64,000 nt of DNA. It comes from HR10 sp964615335 (lineage in GTDB: Bacteria > Acidobacteriota > Blastocatellia > HR10). The notes under the pieces are model-generated. The model was given only the letters and a program-made list of their open reading frames with translations. It was not told the origin of the DNA and did no database searches. Made by a program: the position numbers and the translations under genes. The DNA lies in NCBI GenBank assembly GCA_964615335.1, contig CAZTMT010000007.1, positions 103,444-167,443 of the forward strand. Reading direction: 5' to 3'. Shown piece by piece: positions 63,283 through 64,000 of the stretch; position 1 is the first letter of the stretch, and each line of letters opens with the position of its first letter.

Positions 63283-64000
63283 ATGCCGTTCACGGTAGAG
63301 GAGTTCAGGGACATGGTGCGGATTCTGGAAGAGCGCCCCGAGTGGCGGGAGGAGTTGAGGCGGTTGCTTCTGACCGACGAACTGTTGCGGTTGCCCGCCA
63401 TAGTCCGAGAACTGGCAGAGCGGCTGAGTGCTTTGACCGAACGAGTTGATACTTTGGCAGGGAAGGTGGACGCTCTGGTCGAGTGGCAGCGTGGAGAGGC
63501 CGGGCGCAGGGAAGGTGAGAGATATGAACGACGGATTGTCAGGGACGCACCTTATCTGTTTGGCGGAGGAGACGGCGGAGCAACTGATGACCCCATCGTG
63601 CGCGCTAAACTGAGCGAATGGCTACAGCCGATATTTCAAGTCGGGAAGGCACTGGAGCCGAATGAGAGACCGACCCTGGCTGACTTGATTTGGTGGAAGG
63701 ATGCATGGGTGCTCGTTGTGGGAGCCTCGTTGAAAGTCAACGGTTCTGACGTTCTGCGCGCGTACCAGCGTGCCCAAACCTTGCGCTCTGTTGGAGTCAA
63801 CGCTACGGCCGTGGTTGTGGGCGAAGACTGGGCGAACCTGGAGGCGAGAGAGCTAGCCAAGGAAAAGGGCGTGGAATGGGCAGTGGGCAATATCCTATCG
63901 GAAGGCTTACTCACCTTCCGCCGCCTGCTGATGGAGGCGAAGGAAGGGTTGCCAGCAGCTGCCATTTTTCTTATCATCCATTTCAGCCATGAAGCTCTCC
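63283..64000 (+). CDS. coiled-coil protein with a nuclease-like C-terminal fold (cut by window edge)
   Basis: An open frame of at least 239 codons with no stop before the window ends. GGGAG precedes the ATG by eight bases. The N-terminus (MPFTVEEFRDMVRILEERPE, then LRRLLLTDELLRLP) is the opening of a family common in several uncultured and thermophilic lineages. A heptad-repeat coiled coil follows (about residues 45-75; LTERVDTLAGKVDALVEW). The C-terminal region (WVLVVGASLKVNGSDVLR, then AVVVGEDW and ARELAKEKGVEW) has the strand-helix order of PD-(D/E)XK-like folds, but the typical acidic residue before the LK is replaced by GAS. Function unknown. Confidence 0.75.
   Translation, partial: MPFTVEEFRDMVRILEERPEWREELRRLLLTDELLRLPAIVRELAERLSALTERVDTLAGKVDALVEWQRGEAGRREGERYERRIVRDAPYLFGGGDGGATDDPIVRAKLSEWLQPIFQVGKALEPNERPTLADLIWWKDAWVLVVGASLKVNGSDVLRAYQRAQTLRSVGVNATAVVVGEDWANLEARELAKEKGVEWAVGNILSEGLLTFRRLLMEAKEGLPAAAIFLIIHFSHEAL

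Overview
This window is 64 kb of GC-rich DNA from a diderm (Gram-negative-type) bacterium. BamA, a LolCE/LolD lipoprotein exporter, an RND efflux pump and an LPS-free but double-membrane style gene set show the envelope type. The mix of ClpC, a SpoIID/LytB protein, a standalone coenzyme F420 pathway, RtcA, Uma2, and interspersed GGGCT-ACGCCC hairpin repeats fits an Acidobacteriota-like lineage (possibly Blastocatellia). That assignment is inference; no rRNA is present to settle it. I see no tRNA, rRNA, insertion sequence, prophage or CRISPR array. Most of the window is densely packed housekeeping DNA with many ATGA start/stop overlaps.

Layout. 1-3.6 kb (minus): purM, purN, acyl carrier protein, fabF and a cut GNAT gene. 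4.0-5.5 kb (plus): a cysteine-rich protein and a LolA-like secreted protein behind an odd promoter module. 5.6-6.2 kb: an attenuator-like leader and an FKBP-type isomerase. 6.3-11.8 kb (minus): one translationally coupled operon of a membrane protein, an AtuA-related protein, an enoyl-CoA hydratase, a histidine kinase, an NtrC-type regulator and thiL. 11.9-13.3 kb: a Uma2 gene and a repeat field with an exact 72-bp tandem array. 13.3-16.3 kb (minus): cofD-cofC-cofE-npdG for F420 synthesis and use. 16.4-21.4 kb (plus): a TetR regulator with a perfect palindrome upstream, then an RND periplasmic adaptor and pump. 21.6-24.1 kb: three membrane or exported proteins.

24.1-33.4 kb (minus) holds an envelope-biogenesis block: glgC, lolCE, lolD, clpC and bamA, with a small retropepsin-like gene ahead of it. 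33.6-37.5 kb (plus): ferritin-like protein, CoA-disulfide-reductase-like flavoprotein, SDR and lipA. 37.4-43.0 kb: methyltransferase, enolase, a Cys/Met-metabolism PLP enzyme, rtcA and pta.

43.5-48.7 kb (minus) is the least ordinary region: small cysteine-rich secreted proteins alternate with large helical secreted proteins. One small gene shares its promoter-like module with the 4.0 kb locus, and three reading-frame breaks in the window all fall in this class of genes. 48.9-53.3 kb (minus): queC, gyrB and recF. 53.5-57.5 kb (minus): a 1334-residue FG-GAP/beta-helix/Ig-like surface protein. 57.7-59.8 kb (plus): tpx and a SpoIID/LytB protein. 59.8-63.0 kb (minus): accD-folC-ldcA. 63.3 kb to the end (plus): a cut coiled-coil protein with a nuclease-like C-terminal fold.

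Functionally, the core genes supply purines, fatty acids, lipoate, thiamine diphosphate, folate and F420, and build and maintain the outer membrane. The best candidates for undescribed biology are the cysteine-rich secreted clusters with their shared promoter module, and the structured repeats and leader.
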